DNA of 64,000 nt from Plectosphaerella cucumerina. Its lineage: Eukaryota > Ascomycota > Sordariomycetes > Glomerellales > Plectosphaerellaceae. The stretch lies in contig JAGPXD010000001.1 of NCBI GenBank assembly GCA_020746995.1, forward strand, positions 7,564,001-7,628,000, in the 5' to 3' direction. Positions 11,364-21,703 of this stretch are shown here, piece after piece. The notes below the pieces were generated by a model. That model saw only the letters and a program-made list of their open reading frames with translations. It had not been told where the DNA came from and did not search any database. Numbering within the stretch: position 1 is the stretch's first letter; every line of letters begins with the position of its first letter. The translations under genes were made by a program, and so were the position numbers.

Positions 11364-11729
11364 CTAGCTGTTCTTATAGTTGCAGTCTTATTGAACTTGG
11401 ATGGACGGTTGACTTCTGTTCAAAACTCAATGGTACAGCAATCCCATCTCCTTACTTTGGTGCCTGTCTTCAGGGCTCTATCCTCTCCGGTTCATACCTT
11501 TGACGTACAATTGACCCGCCGTGGGCTCCTCCGATTCTGCGTCGAGTGATGCACCTTGTGGCTTGAACGGGCGGGAATTATTCAAAGTAGACAGCACCCT
11601 TTTATGGTATGGGATTGCTTGACAATTGCGTCCATGATGGACGGCGCAGGAGCTTCTTGGGGAGCTCCGAAAGGATGGTCGAAGAGCCGAGATCGGCGAA
11701 TCAGCGAGCGGAAGAGATTACCGGGGCGC
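11364..11729. other. intergenic, nothing recognised
   Basis: A convergent 3' intergenic region between the F-box gene (plus) and the F-box/ankyrin gene (minus). Nothing else seen. Confidence 0.4.
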
Positions 11730-12794
11730 TCATCCGCGTCCCGTACAACCAAACTCGTGGAGAAGCTCCATGACCTGGGGGCTGCTACCTTCCTGCTGCA
11801 GTCGTCGGGTACAGACCGGATCGAAGGCGGGCTGTGGACCGGCAAGACCTTGCTCGAGGAGGAATCTCGCGCCCCATATGTTGTTCGTCCAGCACAGCTT
11901 GAAAAGAATCGGGGCAGACCAGCTGCGGGTCAAGGGAACTTCTCTGTTTGCATCGGCACCAGCAGCGAGAAGAATCAAGGCGACGTCTTGCCTCTGCTTG
12001 ACGGTTGGCGATATACTGGTTAACATGACGCCGATGCGCTCATCGCTGGTGCCGGCCACGGACAGAAGCACACTGCCCCAAAGTCCGCTTGTGTACCGGT
12101 TGGCGCCAGCCAGTTGAGTCCCATAAGGCAGTCGTGTTGACGAGAGCGCATAGACGAGAGCCGTGTTCCCCTCAACATCTTCCTCGTCGACGGCGAAGAC
12201 ACCCGACCTGAGAAGGAATGCTGTCATATCGCTGCTCCCAGCGGCAGCCGCGATGTGGAGGACGCTAAATCCCAGCTGATCGGATCGTGGTTGGGCACCC
12301 TTGGCGAGCAGAAGTTCCGCCGTCGATAGGCAGTCGAAGTAGACAGCCAGGAAGCATGGCGTCCACGGGCAGCTCTTGGTTGTTCTGTCCACGGCTGCCC
12401 CGTGATCCGTCAGGAAGTGGACGATGTCTTCCCGCCCTCGGGCTGCGGCTAGGTGCAAGGGGCCAACCTCGACCAGCGTGTCGGTGCGGAGCGGGCAGCT
12501 GATGTATTGCACGCCGCCGTGTGCGGGGATGTCGCGGACCCGCACGTACTGGCAATAGTTGAGGTCGGCCCCAGCAGTATGGGCCTTTCTCAACGCCGCG
12601 AGAGTGGCGACGGGTTCGGAGTCACTGTCGATGATGCGGAAAACGACAGAGGACCCATGGCGGGCAACATTCTGTCGGTACAGTAATTGGTCGCAGATTG
12701 AGTGGAACTCCCGGCAACATCTTGAAAGCGCTGCCTGCGTGGATGGCTGAGAATGGCCTGCAATGATGTATATGATGTCTGACGGCAAGTGCAT
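11730..12794 (-). CDS. F-box and ankyrin-repeat protein
   Basis: A single exon of 354 residues from the ATG at 12794. It starts with a short F-box-like motif (MHLPSDIIYIIAGHSQPSTQ). Ankyrin repeats follow from about residue 110: GPLHLAAARGREDIVHFLTD, then TPCFLAVYFDCLSTAELLLA, then SVLHIAAAAGSSDMTAFLLR, then two more degenerate units ending LILLAAGADAN and RFLLEQG. This arrangement is common among expanded fungal F-box/ANK genes thought to select targets for ubiquitination. The protein ends soon after the last repeat, which is somewhat short for the family. Confidence 0.72.
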   Translation of the reverse strand: MHLPSDIIYIIAGHSQPSTQAALSRCCREFHSICDQLLYRQNVARHGSSVVFRIIDSDSEPVATLAALRKAHTAGADLNYCQYVRVRDIPAHGGVQYISCPLRTDTLVEVGPLHLAAARGREDIVHFLTDHGAAVDRTTKSCPWTPCFLAVYFDCLSTAELLLAKGAQPRSDQLGFSVLHIAAAAGSSDMTAFLLRSGVFAVDEEDVEGNTALVYALSSTRLPYGTQLAGANRYTSGLWGSVLLSVAGTSDERIGVMLTSISPTVKQRQDVALILLAAGADANREVPLTRSWSAPILFKLCWTNNIWGARFLLEQGLAGPQPAFDPVCTRRLQQEGSSPQVMELLHEFGCTGRG

Positions 12795-13225
12795 CGTGTC
12801 TCAAGTTTTTGTCGCCGCCAGCTGTGGCGCCAGAGTCTTGCCAGTCATGTTGGCTGTTCATGAACAACGCGGCATGGTTCTGGTTCAGCTGACACCACCC
12901 AGTCATCGTCATGTGCATGGGGACGGCCCTTGAGTGTCCATCAGACGCCTCACGTCCAAGCTGACCGTGCGGTTGTGCATGCTGCCTTTTACTGTACTGT
13001 AGCTGCCCAGTTGCCAAGAGATGTCTCGCTGTCAGATGCTGACGGCACGAACAGAAGTAGGCACATGGCGAAGTGGGTCCATCGGATTATTGTTCGAGCG
13101 CTGCGATTGTCAGCCGCGGCCCGCTGACCAATACCGATCGCATCCAAGCCGGGATCTAGCGGGATCGCCCTTCATCCTGACATCAAACCATCCCGAAACT
13201 CCATGCATTTCATTTGGCGCTCGCG
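12795..13225. other. divergent promoter region with TACTGTAC
   Basis: The spacer between the F-box/ankyrin gene (minus) and the kinase-like gene (plus). It holds a TACTGTACTGTA run near 12990. Nothing coding seen. Confidence 0.45.
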
Positions 13226-15649
13226 ATGTCTGAACATCATCGCGAGATCGAACGACTCCGGCAAGAGAACGAGGAGCTCAAGCGAGAGAAAGAGCAAGCC
13301 CAGGCACGAGAAGAACACGAGCGACGCGAAAAGGAGCAGGAACGACGCGAGAAGGAGCAGGAACGACGCGAGAAGGAGCAGGAACGACGCGAGAAGGAGC
13401 AGGAACGACGCGAGAAGGAGCAGGAACGACGCGAGAAGGAGCAGGAACGACGCGAGAAAGAGCAAGCCCAGGCACGAGAAGAACACGAGCGACGCGAGAA
13501 GGAAGATGCGAAGCGCAAGAACCAGAAGACCACGCTCGAGGAATACCTTCACAATTGCCACTTCCACCTTTACAAGAAACTTGGGCTCGCCGACCAATCC
13601 AAGTCCTCGACGGGCTTTACGAAGGTTGAGGGCAAATACTACCCGAAATGGCTTCGTCCGTGGAGCGACTTCACGAATACTCAGCGCCAGCAACAGTTTG
13701 AGGAGATCAGGAGGATATGCGGCGAGAGGCGGCTCTTCCATCAAGAGAGTACGACCAAGAACATAGGAACGACCATCTCCCGCAAGCTGGCAGGCAACGA
13801 GAATGCCATCGATCACTTTGAGAAGCTTGCAGTCGAGGACCCTGCTTGGGAAATTCTCAGTGCTGTACGGGACGAAGAGGAATTACGCAAGGAACTCCGG
13901 TTTATGGGGCTGCGATTCAGCAACAACATCCGCGATTTCACGCAACCGGATGGTATCCAGGCTGGTGCGGAGGACCCGAATGAGGAAAGCCAGGAACGAC
14001 GGCGGCGGACGGGACCGAACAAACGAGTCGCGTCCGAACACCGAGTCAAGCCTCCGCCGACGAAACCTGACGGAGGGGGCTTCGTTACGCGCTTGAACGG
14101 AGAGGAGAGGTTGTGTTTTGTCTACGACTACAAGGCAGCCCACAAGGTTGCCGTCGAGTACCTCAAGCCGGCCATCGCGAAGGAGAAGCTGTTCATGGAG
14201 GTCATTGAGCGGATGAATTGCGACAAGACTCGGACCGATGCCGAGCTGCGGGGACAAGACAAGGCGGAAGCGCTGATTGCCATGGGGCTGACACAGGTCT
14301 TCGACTACATGGTCAGGTACGGGGTTGCATATGGCTACGTCGCTGCTGGCGAGTCCTTGTTGTTCCTCCATGTCGACCGAGCTGACCCGCTGACGCTGTA
14401 TTGTCATCCGTGCCTGCCCGATGAAGACGTGGGTGAAGCGTCGACCGAGGACTTGTCCGAAAGGGTGTCCCACAGCGCAGTGGGTCAACTGGCCAGCTTC
14501 TGTCTGTTGAGCCTCCGATCCGAAGCTCTGCAGGGAGCTTCGCTCGATGTGGCGTTGCAGAGGGCCGAGGGAACCCTGAGGAAGTGGAGGGAGCCATACG
14601 AGGATGCGGCACGTCTTCTAGAGGCAGTGGATTCATGCTCATCCTTCGCGTCGTCTTCGCAAGCAACGGAAGGCTCGGAGTTTACGTCCAACGCGGGTCC
14701 GACCGGTCGAGATATCTCTCTGCGTTCCAAGTCGTCTTGCCGGGCGGCGGCAGTGCTTCGCCGAGATGGTGAGGACGAAGAAGAGGACGGGCCGGAGGAC
14801 GGCTTCTTCCGGTCTCGGACAGGGGCAGACGCCAACAAGCGGAAGGAAGGTCCATCGAGCGGGAGCTCCGAGGACGAGGATGCCGAGATGTCCGATTCGG
14901 TACCCGCCAGGCAATACTGCACGCAAGCTTGCCTCTTGGGTCTCAAGAGAGGTTGGGATCTCGATGGCAAGTGTCCTAACGTGCTGTCTCATCGAACCGC
15001 CGAAGGCAGCAACCAGCACCCCATTGACGCCGACGATTTCGCCCACCTGGTGACCGAGCGGCTACGACAGGACCCGTACCGAGGCTGCAGGGCTTTGAAC
15101 GGCTGGGGCAAGATGGGATCAACAGGCGTGCTTTTTAAGCTGGAGTTGGCGCCTTACGGCTACACATTTGTCGGCAAGGGGACGCTGTCGGGCTACCTCC
15201 CCCTCCTACAGTACGAGAGCCGCATCTACGCACACCTGGACAGGCTCCAGGGCGAGGTGGTTCCGGTGCACTTGGGACTTGCCCGCCTGGACGGTGGCTA
15301 CGTCCTCCCCGGTGGGGCAAGGGTCGTCCACATGATGCTCATGTCGTGGGGGGGGGAGTTGGCGGCTGACGCGGCGCGACCAGGCGCGGGAGACTTGGCA
15401 GCCGAGGTGCGACGTTCTTCGCAAGCCGTCTGGGCCGAGGGCGTGGACCACGGCGACGAGCACGGTGGCAACCAACTCTGGAATGACGAGCGCCGGTGCG
15501 TCATGCTCGTCGATTTCGACCAGGCGATCCTTCTCCCAGCCCTCAAGCACAAGCAGCTTTCCAGGGTATCTGGGACGAAGAGGAAATGGCAGGGAGACGT
15601 GTTTGAGAACAACGCCCCGAAACGCGGCGTCCTAGATCATGTGCATTGA
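13226..15649 (+). CDS. fungal kinase-like family protein with N-terminal coiled coil
   Basis: A single exon of 807 residues from the ATG at 13226 (an earlier in-frame TTG is not needed). Residues 1-95 form a charged coiled coil made of near-perfect ERREKEQ repeats. The body matches a large fungal family with the order TTLEEYLHNCHFHLYKKLGL, KYYPKWLRPWSDF, ETLNGEER-type beta strands leading to VYDYKAAHK, FDYMVRYGVAYGYVAAGES, an acidic spacer, CTQACLLGLKRGWDLDGKCP, GYTFVGKGTL and VHMMLMSWGGE. The last part resembles the hinge of a protein kinase, and DHGDEHGGNQLWN then VMLVDFDQA sit where HxDxxxxN and DF(G/D) are expected. Family members are often mislabelled as FtsH-like proteases. Kinase activity is uncertain; the function is unknown. 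Confidence 0.78.
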   Translation: MSEHHREIERLRQENEELKREKEQAQAREEHERREKEQERREKEQERREKEQERREKEQERREKEQERREKEQERREKEQAQAREEHERREKEDAKRKNQKTTLEEYLHNCHFHLYKKLGLADQSKSSTGFTKVEGKYYPKWLRPWSDFTNTQRQQQFEEIRRICGERRLFHQESTTKNIGTTISRKLAGNENAIDHFEKLAVEDPAWEILSAVRDEEELRKELRFMGLRFSNNIRDFTQPDGIQAGAEDPNEESQERRRRTGPNKRVASEHRVKPPPTKPDGGGFVTRLNGEERLCFVYDYKAAHKVAVEYLKPAIAKEKLFMEVIERMNCDKTRTDAELRGQDKAEALIAMGLTQVFDYMVRYGVAYGYVAAGESLLFLHVDRADPLTLYCHPCLPDEDVGEASTEDLSERVSHSAVGQLASFCLLSLRSEALQGASLDVALQRAEGTLRKWREPYEDAARLLEAVDSCSSFASSSQATEGSEFTSNAGPTGRDISLRSKSSCRAAAVLRRDGEDEEEDGPEDGFFRSRTGADANKRKEGPSSGSSEDEDAEMSDSVPARQYCTQACLLGLKRGWDLDGKCPNVLSHRTAEGSNQHPIDADDFAHLVTERLRQDPYRGCRALNGWGKMGSTGVLFKLELAPYGYTFVGKGTLSGYLPLLQYESRIYAHLDRLQGEVVPVHLGLARLDGGYVLPGGARVVHMMLMSWGGELAADAARPGAGDLAAEVRRSSQAVWAEGVDHGDEHGGNQLWNDERRCVMLVDFDQAILLPALKHKQLSRVSGTKRKWQGDVFENNAPKRGVLDHVH
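13313..13470 (+). repeat. 21-base in-frame tandem repeat
   Basis: About six near-identical copies of a 21-base unit encoding ERREKEQ, inside the coiled coil of the kinase-like gene. The copies are almost identical at the DNA level, so the array is recent and copy number probably varies between strains. Confidence 0.9.
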
Positions 15650-15954
15650 GAGTTGGATAAAGAAGACCCCGCTTTGGGGGAGGCTCCAGAATATATACGC
15701 CGAGAACCTACTCTCCATGTGCACAGCATCGTCCTTGCCTGCCTTCCCGGTCAGTAGGGGAAGAGTGTTGGTGCGTTCATCGACGCGTATTTCTCCCGCA
15801 CCATCTGTTGTGTCAAGTAGTGGTTCCCCCAAAAGACACCACATCCGCCTAGGCGACGCAGTAAACAAGTTGCAACCAAATGACCAACGCGCAGGCGTCC
15901 TTAACAGAGCCAGCGCTGGGTCAAGTATCAAGGCCTGACAGAATCTCCGTCCTG
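15650..15954. other. intergenic, nothing recognised
   Basis: A convergent gap between the kinase-like gene and the fatty acyl-CoA reductase. No coding signal seen. Confidence 0.4.
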
Positions 15955-17229
15955 TTATACCAAGTGCTCCCAAACTCCCGAACAGACAACTCTCAAGTAC
16001 TCCGTTGGCTCGAACATCGGAGAGGGTTCCTCGGGGCGGAAATCATACTTTTGCGCCGTGTAATGACTGAAGACCGCATTCATGTCCTTCAAAATCTTCA
16101 GAGCCTTCTTCACCTGCTTTTGTTTCTCTGTTTCTCCCCTCATTCCCAAATAGGCCGATTGAAGAGTCAGCGGCCCCCGGTGATAGAGCAGTTCGAAGCC
16201 CTTGAATAGCCAGCCACGTCCGACAAAACAGAATCGCCGGGCATCGGACCCGGGCATGCCGTTGAACTCCTGTTCCAGCAATCGGCAGATCTCGGAAATG
16301 CGGAGGGAGCATCGATCGGTAGCGACTGAAAAGGTCACCCTGAATTCGGATGCATTGACTGTGGGCTGGTGGTCGCCGCGAAACACCTCCTGAATCAGAC
16401 GGGATGCCACTTCGTCAACAGGCACGATGTCTAGTTTGATATCTCGCCGACCATTGATGACTCTCAGGATGCCTTTGCCGAAGCAGAGAACCAAGCCGGC
16501 AAACGCCGCCTTGCTGTCAATCCATCCAGGCTTTGGGTACTTCAATGCCGCGCTGATGATACTGGGACGAACGATTGTGACCGACAGGTTCGCCCGCTGC
16601 TCAACCACAAGATGCTCTGCCAGGCATTTGGACAGGGTATAGACGTTTGGGTGGCCTGTGATGCCGATCGCTTGTTCCGCGTTCATATTTCCTGCTTTCA
16701 ACGTCGCGTACAGCTGGCTTGGCGGTACCGGCAGGGGCGAGAGCTCTGCATAGACTGGGCCGATCGCGGTTGACACATATGCAGTGCTCGTGGTGACTAT
16801 CCTACGCAGCTTGTCACAGCTGCGACCAAGAGCGAGGACGTTCAAGACACCGTCAACGTTGGAGGAGATTGCTTCCGGTACGGGGCTGTTGAACTTGACG
16901 CATCCAGCCACATGGATGATATGGGTGGTATTGTTCGCGACGTGGTCGTAGACGTCATCGGCTAGCCCGCATCGAGGCACCGAAAGGTCGCCATCAAAGA
17001 CCTCAACGTCATCGGTCCAACCGGGGCGTAGGTTGGAGAAGCAGGCGGATGGGACGATGATGTTGTGGAAGCGTTGCCTGGCTGTTTCTCCATTTTTGGC
17101 TCTGACGAGGAGAATGATCGATTTGAGTGAGAGAGTGTGTTTCTGGCGGAGGAGCTCTTCAACGACGACTTTGCCCAAGAAACCAGTAGCACCTGTTACG
17201 AGAGCTACACTGTTGTTTGAAGAGGCCAT
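15955..17229 (-). CDS. fatty acyl-CoA reductase-like (NAD-binding, male-sterility family)
   Basis: A single exon of 424 residues starting at the ATG at 17229, directly before a Rossmann motif. LVTGATGFLGKVVVEELLRQ holds TGxxGxxG at about residues 12-19; TTSTAYVS and VYTLSKCLAEHLV give the S...YxxxK active-site set of extended short-chain dehydrogenases; VRPSI and PGWIDS follow. This is the NAD_binding_4/FAR pattern, in which an acyl-CoA (or thioester) is reduced to an alcohol with NADPH. A short C-terminal helical region stands in place of a full sterile domain. It is divergent from the LOG gene, 578 bases apart. Cytosolic or ER-associated; the exact substrate is not readable. Confidence 0.85.
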   Translation of the reverse strand: MASSNNSVALVTGATGFLGKVVVEELLRQKHTLSLKSIILLVRAKNGETARQRFHNIIVPSACFSNLRPGWTDDVEVFDGDLSVPRCGLADDVYDHVANNTTHIIHVAGCVKFNSPVPEAISSNVDGVLNVLALGRSCDKLRRIVTTSTAYVSTAIGPVYAELSPLPVPPSQLYATLKAGNMNAEQAIGITGHPNVYTLSKCLAEHLVVEQRANLSVTIVRPSIISAALKYPKPGWIDSKAAFAGLVLCFGKGILRVINGRRDIKLDIVPVDEVASRLIQEVFRGDHQPTVNASEFRVTFSVATDRCSLRISEICRLLEQEFNGMPGSDARRFCFVGRGWLFKGFELLYHRGPLTLQSAYLGMRGETEKQKQVKKALKILKDMNAVFSHYTAQKYDFRPEEPSPMFEPTEYLRVVCSGVWEHLV

Positions 17230-17334
17230 TGGGCATGTGTGGCAGGATCGTAGGCTTAATCCGGCATTGCTTTGGGACCGAGCAGCAGGCACTGCAGCTA
17301 TATTCCCGCTGCAGACCGTGCACGACCAGCACCA

Positions 17335-17420
17335 CGGTGGACCCAGCGTACAACTCACCCACTCCCACAGTAGAGTTTCGAGACAAAGACCTGCAGGTGA
17401 TGACATTGTGCGGGTCAGCA
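17335..17420 (+). repeat. relic of the CACTCTTGGACTC interspersed repeat
   Basis: This stretch reads like the inner part of the repeats at 46170, 52308 and 52570: ACTCCCACAG, then GAGACAAAGACCTGCAGGTG, then ATGACATTGTGC. It lies between the reductase and LOG genes. Confidence 0.5.
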
Positions 17421-17456
17421 TACGGCACGCAGCTTCGATGTGAACAAAGTGCTTCC

Positions 17457-17477
17457 CGTACAGTACTGTACAGTACC
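17457..17477. repeat. GTACAGTACTGTACAGTAC palindrome
   Basis: A near-perfect palindrome of TACTGTAC units in the divergent promoter region of the reductase and LOG genes. Confidence 0.6.
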
Positions 17478-17807
17478 CTGCTGACTCTATCCAACATGCT
17501 GGGTGACGAAGTCGACTGAGAAGCTGGTCAGCATGGTGCCTAACAAACATTCGCTTACCAAGGAAGAGAAATCCAAGGCGGTCAGGGCCAACCTTGTCCA
17601 TATGATGACATTGTGCCGCACGTCAGCCACTGGTGTGCCTTCAACCGCAGTTCTTTCTCTGAGAAAATGAGTCGAAAAGTGAAGGAACCGGACTCGCCTT
17701 CGATCTGGCCTGTGTAGTAGGACACACTGCTCAGTACGTCTCCTGGCAGTGCGAGTGTCGACTGGCGGCCACGTGCTTTCTTCCAAGAGTGCCTTCCACC
17801 CTCCATT

Positions 17808-18537
17808 ATGACCTCCGACTCTGGCGAGAAGCGTACCCGCAAGACGACAATTTGCGTCTACTGTGGCTCGTCCCGAGGCTTTAGCCCTGCTCACATTGAC
17901 GCTGCACGTCGTCTGGCAGAGATCATGGCCGAGAGCAACATCCAGCTAGGTAAGGCATCCCCACACCCGCCGCTTGCTATCTGACACATTGCCAGTGTAC
18001 GGTGGCGGAACAGTCGGCCTCATGGGCGAGACTGCCAAAACACTCGTGGCGCTGTCGGGGCCCGATGCAGCGCATGGGATTATTCCGGAGGCTCTGCTCA
18101 AGTTTGAATGCGACGACAAGTCTCCGAGCGTCAAGCAAGGGGGCATGGACATCCCCGACCCGACTATCTACGGCCGCACCACCGTCGTCAAGGACATGCA
18201 TACGCGGAAACGCATGATGGCCGAAGAGGTGTTCTCGGGCGGACCTGGATCGGGTTTCATCGCACTATCCGGAGGGTTCGGCACCGTGGAGGAGGTCCTG
18301 GAGACAGTGACGTGGGCTCAGCTGGGGATTCACGATCGGGGCGTCTGTCTCCTCAACATTAACGGGTTCTTCGATGGAATCCTCGACTTCGTATGCCGAG
18401 CGAACGCGGAAGGCTTCATCCATGGCAGCAATACCAGGATCCTGTGCAGCGTCTCTACCGCCGAAGCTGCGGTGGAGGCGTTGCTGCGTTACAAGGTGCC
18501 GGATTCCGTACTGAGAATTGAGTGGAGCAAGATGTGA
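17808..18537 (+). CDS. LOG-family cytokinin riboside 5'-monophosphate phosphoribohydrolase-like
   Basis: Exons 17808-17949 and 17996-18537; the intron of 46 bases starts GTAAGG and ends GCCAG. The product is 227 residues. The LOG/lysine-decarboxylase-like fold is plain: ICVYCGSSRG at the start, VYGGGTVGLMGETA after the intron, and the signature LSGGFGTVEEVLETVTWAQL, equal to PGGxGTxxE with Pro replaced by Ser. LOG enzymes cut the ribose-phosphate from nucleotides such as cytokinin ribotides and are cytosolic. In fungi they occur both as general phosphoribohydrolases and in cytokinin synthesis. No isopentenyltransferase or P450 lies nearby, so cytokinin output is not shown. The neighbours are a reductase and an MFS transporter. 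Confidence 0.88.
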
Positions 18538-18853
18538 ATAGAAGGTACAATCATACTCGCCTCTGAGACCGCTTACTGCCACGAGTTGAGTGAATGGGGC
18601 ATGTGGTTGGGGCGCTGTGGTGTCCAGGGGAAGCCTGAGAGCATGCAAAGGGCCGAGGTCTTCTGAACGCACAGTGATGATTTTTGATGTCACAGAGGCA
18701 GGATAGTAAAAAACACGGCGGCTGGAAGTAATTAAACCTGTCTGAGTGGATGTTTGCGCATCTGGTGCTGCACGAGCAACATCCCGAGACTCTAGTTGCC
18801 GCGGTCCTGCATTCAGCATCCCTGCTACGCAAATATGCCTTCTCCGTGCTGTA
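18538..18853. other. intergenic, nothing recognised
   Basis: A convergent 3' gap between the LOG gene and the MFS gene. No coding signal seen. Confidence 0.4.
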
Positions 18854-20281
18854 CTAAAACCTTTCGAAGAGTCCCCATCCAACACGTAGTACCTTCGCAG
18901 CCCATAGCGCAGCTAGGGACCCGACATACACAACGCCGGTGAACACGATCAGAACCCAATACCCACCCTGGTTGTGTGCCACAATATGTCCCGCCGCCGG
19001 AATGCCAACCAAGCAGGCAAACGACACTGACGTATAAGCCGTCGCATAGTACTTTCCGTACTCTTCCGTCCTGCACAGCCGCCCGATGCAGACGGGGCCG
19101 ACACTGATGTTACTGCCACTCGCGAAGCCGAAAATCACAGCAAAGACCACAATGCCCTGCGGCGTCGATCCGAACGGCAGCCAAACGCCAAGGCATGCAA
19201 CTATGCTCAGAAGTACGGCGAGGATGTTGACATTAAACGGACCGAAGCGGTCGGCCCAAGGTCCGGCAAGGAGGCGTCCAAGCACGCTGCCCGCGTTGAG
19301 TATCGGGAGGATGTGGTAGCTGAAGCTGGTGTCGAAACCCTCGCTGACCATGTAGCTTGAAATGTATGTCAATGGGATGAACATGGAAAGCTCTAAGAGG
19401 AAGATTCCCAGCGTCGTAAGGGCGAAGGCAGGCTCTCGGAGGATTCGGATGTCGGGGCGGGGCTTTGCGTTGCTAGCCGGCGGGAGACGAGAGCGAAGAA
19501 GAAGGTTGGAGAAGCCGCAGAGAACGAGGCATATCATGGCTATGACGGAGATGGTTCGGCTCCAGCCGACACGGTCGAAGAGCGAATTCATCAGAAGTGG
19601 AAAGGCGATGCCGCCCATGGAGCCCCCGGTCGTCGCGATGCCCGTTGCAAGCCCGCGACGGAGCGAGAACCAGTGGCCTACCACGGCGATGGACGGAGTG
19701 AAAAGCAGGGAGGTGCCGACGCCCCCCAGGATGCCAAAGGTGAGAAGAAACTGCGGATACTCTGATGAGGTGGTCAGTCAGCCAAAAGAAAGCCACATGG
19801 AGACGGGAGGCGGACCATGACAGAAGCTGAGAAGCATCAAGCTGGTGACCAGGCATACTGTCCCTACCAGGATCAGCACTCTGGGGCCGTACTTGTCGAA
19901 TATCGGCCCGATGAACACGCCGCCGCCGAAGCAGACAAATGTGTACACGGAGAATATCCAGCCGATCTCGCCATTGCTGTAGTTTGCCAGCTGGTGAGAG
20001 TGGAGGTAGGTGTGGAAAGTGGCGATGCTGCTCAGGAGGCCAAGGGAAGAGAAGAGAGCCAGCCATGCGCCAAGAACAATCGACCAGGCGCGCCATCCGC
20101 CTTCTGGGTATGTATCGGCCTTGACGGGGCTCCAAGTCAAGCTCGAGCCGAGCCAGGTGTTGTAGGACAGAGGGGTGGAGATAGTGGTAGATGCGTGCAT
20201 AGAGGCGTCGTGCATGGCCTCAGTCGTCTTGATGCTGCGCAGAGGTGGTAGTGCTCTTGCGTTGTCCATGTTGAAGTCCAT
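18854..20281 (-). CDS. MFS transporter, monocarboxylate (SLC16/MCH) type
   Basis: Exon 1 is 20281-19816, the intron is 19815-19762 (starts GTCCGC, ends CATCAG) and exon 2 is 19761-18854; 457 residues. A 55-residue polar N-terminus leads into YPEGGWRAWSIVLGAWLALF, the usual entry of fungal monocarboxylate-permease-like proteins. About 12 membrane helices follow, with the MFS loop motif FDKYGPRVLILVG between helices 2 and 3 and RRGLATGIATTGGSMGGIAF in helix 5. Such proteins sit in the plasma or vacuolar membrane and carry small organic acids or are orphan carriers. The position next to the reductase and LOG genes may be a small functional group, but this is inference. Confidence 0.88.
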
Positions 20282-20630
20282 AGTACCTGCTGGGTGGGGT
20301 GTAGATGGAAGTCGCGTACAGGGCTGTATCTCCTCGCTCTTATGTGCCCTCCACCTGTAGGGTACGGTGTTCAACGACAGGTCGAATGATTTGGCGGTGC
20401 CCGATGTCACACAGCCGTGTTTGAATGTCAGCAGCCTTGGAACGAGTGCTGACGCTTCTCACGCAGTGGATGACCGTCTGCTTGTAGTTCTTCCGAGCCT
20501 TTCCCGTCCGGTGTCAGCGTCGGTCGGTATGTATGTACGCTTCCAAGGTCTGTATCTAGCGGTGAAATATGTGGTCCAGCTGCTCAAGATTACGACACGA
20601 CGTCTCGGAATTCTGCCACAGCCCCTCAAA
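20282..20630. other. divergent promoter region
   Basis: The spacer between the MFS gene (minus) and the membrane-protein gene (plus). No coding signal seen. Confidence 0.4.
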
Positions 20631-21381
20631 ATGAAGACTAGTTGGATCTCCTTTATGATTCGCATGCTACATGCTATCGCAATCATTGTAACCCTCGGCC
20701 TGGCAGTCGCCTTAACTTTCAAGGACGACAACCAGCAGACCGGAGTAGTCAGTCTTTACGTAAGGGCAACCTCCCGCTGTAAAAGGCCGCCCAACTTACA
20801 ATAGCCAGATGAAATCCGTCACCACTCGACAACCGTCCCTTCTCGATCCCATTCTCTCTCGAATCACGCAAGAGTTGCCCCAGATAACCCTACCGGCCGA
20901 GATCGAGTCGGCAGCAGACAAGGCGGCCGCTGCTTTCACGAGTGCCCTCGAAAAAGCAAAAGAAGTCGTTACCCTAGAGCTCTTTGGCAACTTTACTCTT
21001 GGCACACGGCATGGATGCGCACAGATACAGGACGAGGCGGCATGTCTCGACATCGGGCCGATATCTTCACTGTTAGTGGGCAGCATTGCAGTTGCGTGTA
21101 TATCGCTTCTTCTGGATGTCGGGCGAAGTCTTGGCTTGGAATGGGTGGTTGTGCCTATGGTCATCAGCGACCTCGTACTCTCCATTGTGTCAGCTGTGGT
21201 TGTGGTTTACGCGAATGTCTCCCATGAGCTGTTTTCGGCAGTTGCTGCGCGTTTGCAGCTCGGTGTCGAGCGAGGTGCGGCCCTTGAGCATGCGTTCGCC
21301 ATGCTTGTGCTGTCTATAGCAGCAGCCACCCTCTGCATCGGCTCGCTCTGGATTTCGTTCAAGGCGCGTCTGAAGGAATAG
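20631..21381 (+). CDS. four-helix membrane protein, unknown
   Basis: Exon 1 is 20631-20759, the intron is 20760-20808 (starts GTAAGG, ends CCAG) and exon 2 is 20809-21381; about 233 residues. The first membrane helix is at residues 12-30 (HAIAIIVTLGLAVALTF). A 90-residue loop carries two cysteines (GTRHGCAQIQDEAACLDIG). Three more helices follow (SLLVGSIAVACISLLL, VVVPMVISDLVLSIVSAVVV, AFAMLVLSIAAATLCIGSLW). The pattern of one helix, a Cys-bearing extracellular loop and three helices resembles fungal SUR7/PalI-type tetraspan proteins, but no family signature is clear. Probably plasma membrane. Confidence 0.6.
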
Positions 21382-21703
21382 GTGTCTCGGCAACCTGGAC
21401 GATGCTGCGGAGATTCTCTCCGGACACTGTGCCAAATCATGGCAGTTCTCTTTATCACAGAAATGGAGCTTCGAAAACGGAGGCTCACTGGTGCTTGGTG
21501 GCTCTTGCGTGCTTTGAAAAGTTGCTGGTCGCATTGTGTCCAGTACCGAGAAGGCCCTACTTTAAGGCATCGGAACACGTCTATCCTCCGCAGGTGTTCT
21601 CCTCCGGTACCTTCCTCATCCGCGCCCCACCTAGCAAAAATAGATAACTAAGAATAGATTGCTCCAGCATCGTAAGACTGAGACGCAGACCCTAATTATA
21701 GAA
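21382..21703. other. intergenic, nothing recognised
   Basis: The spacer before the patatin gene, presumably its promoter. Confidence 0.4.
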
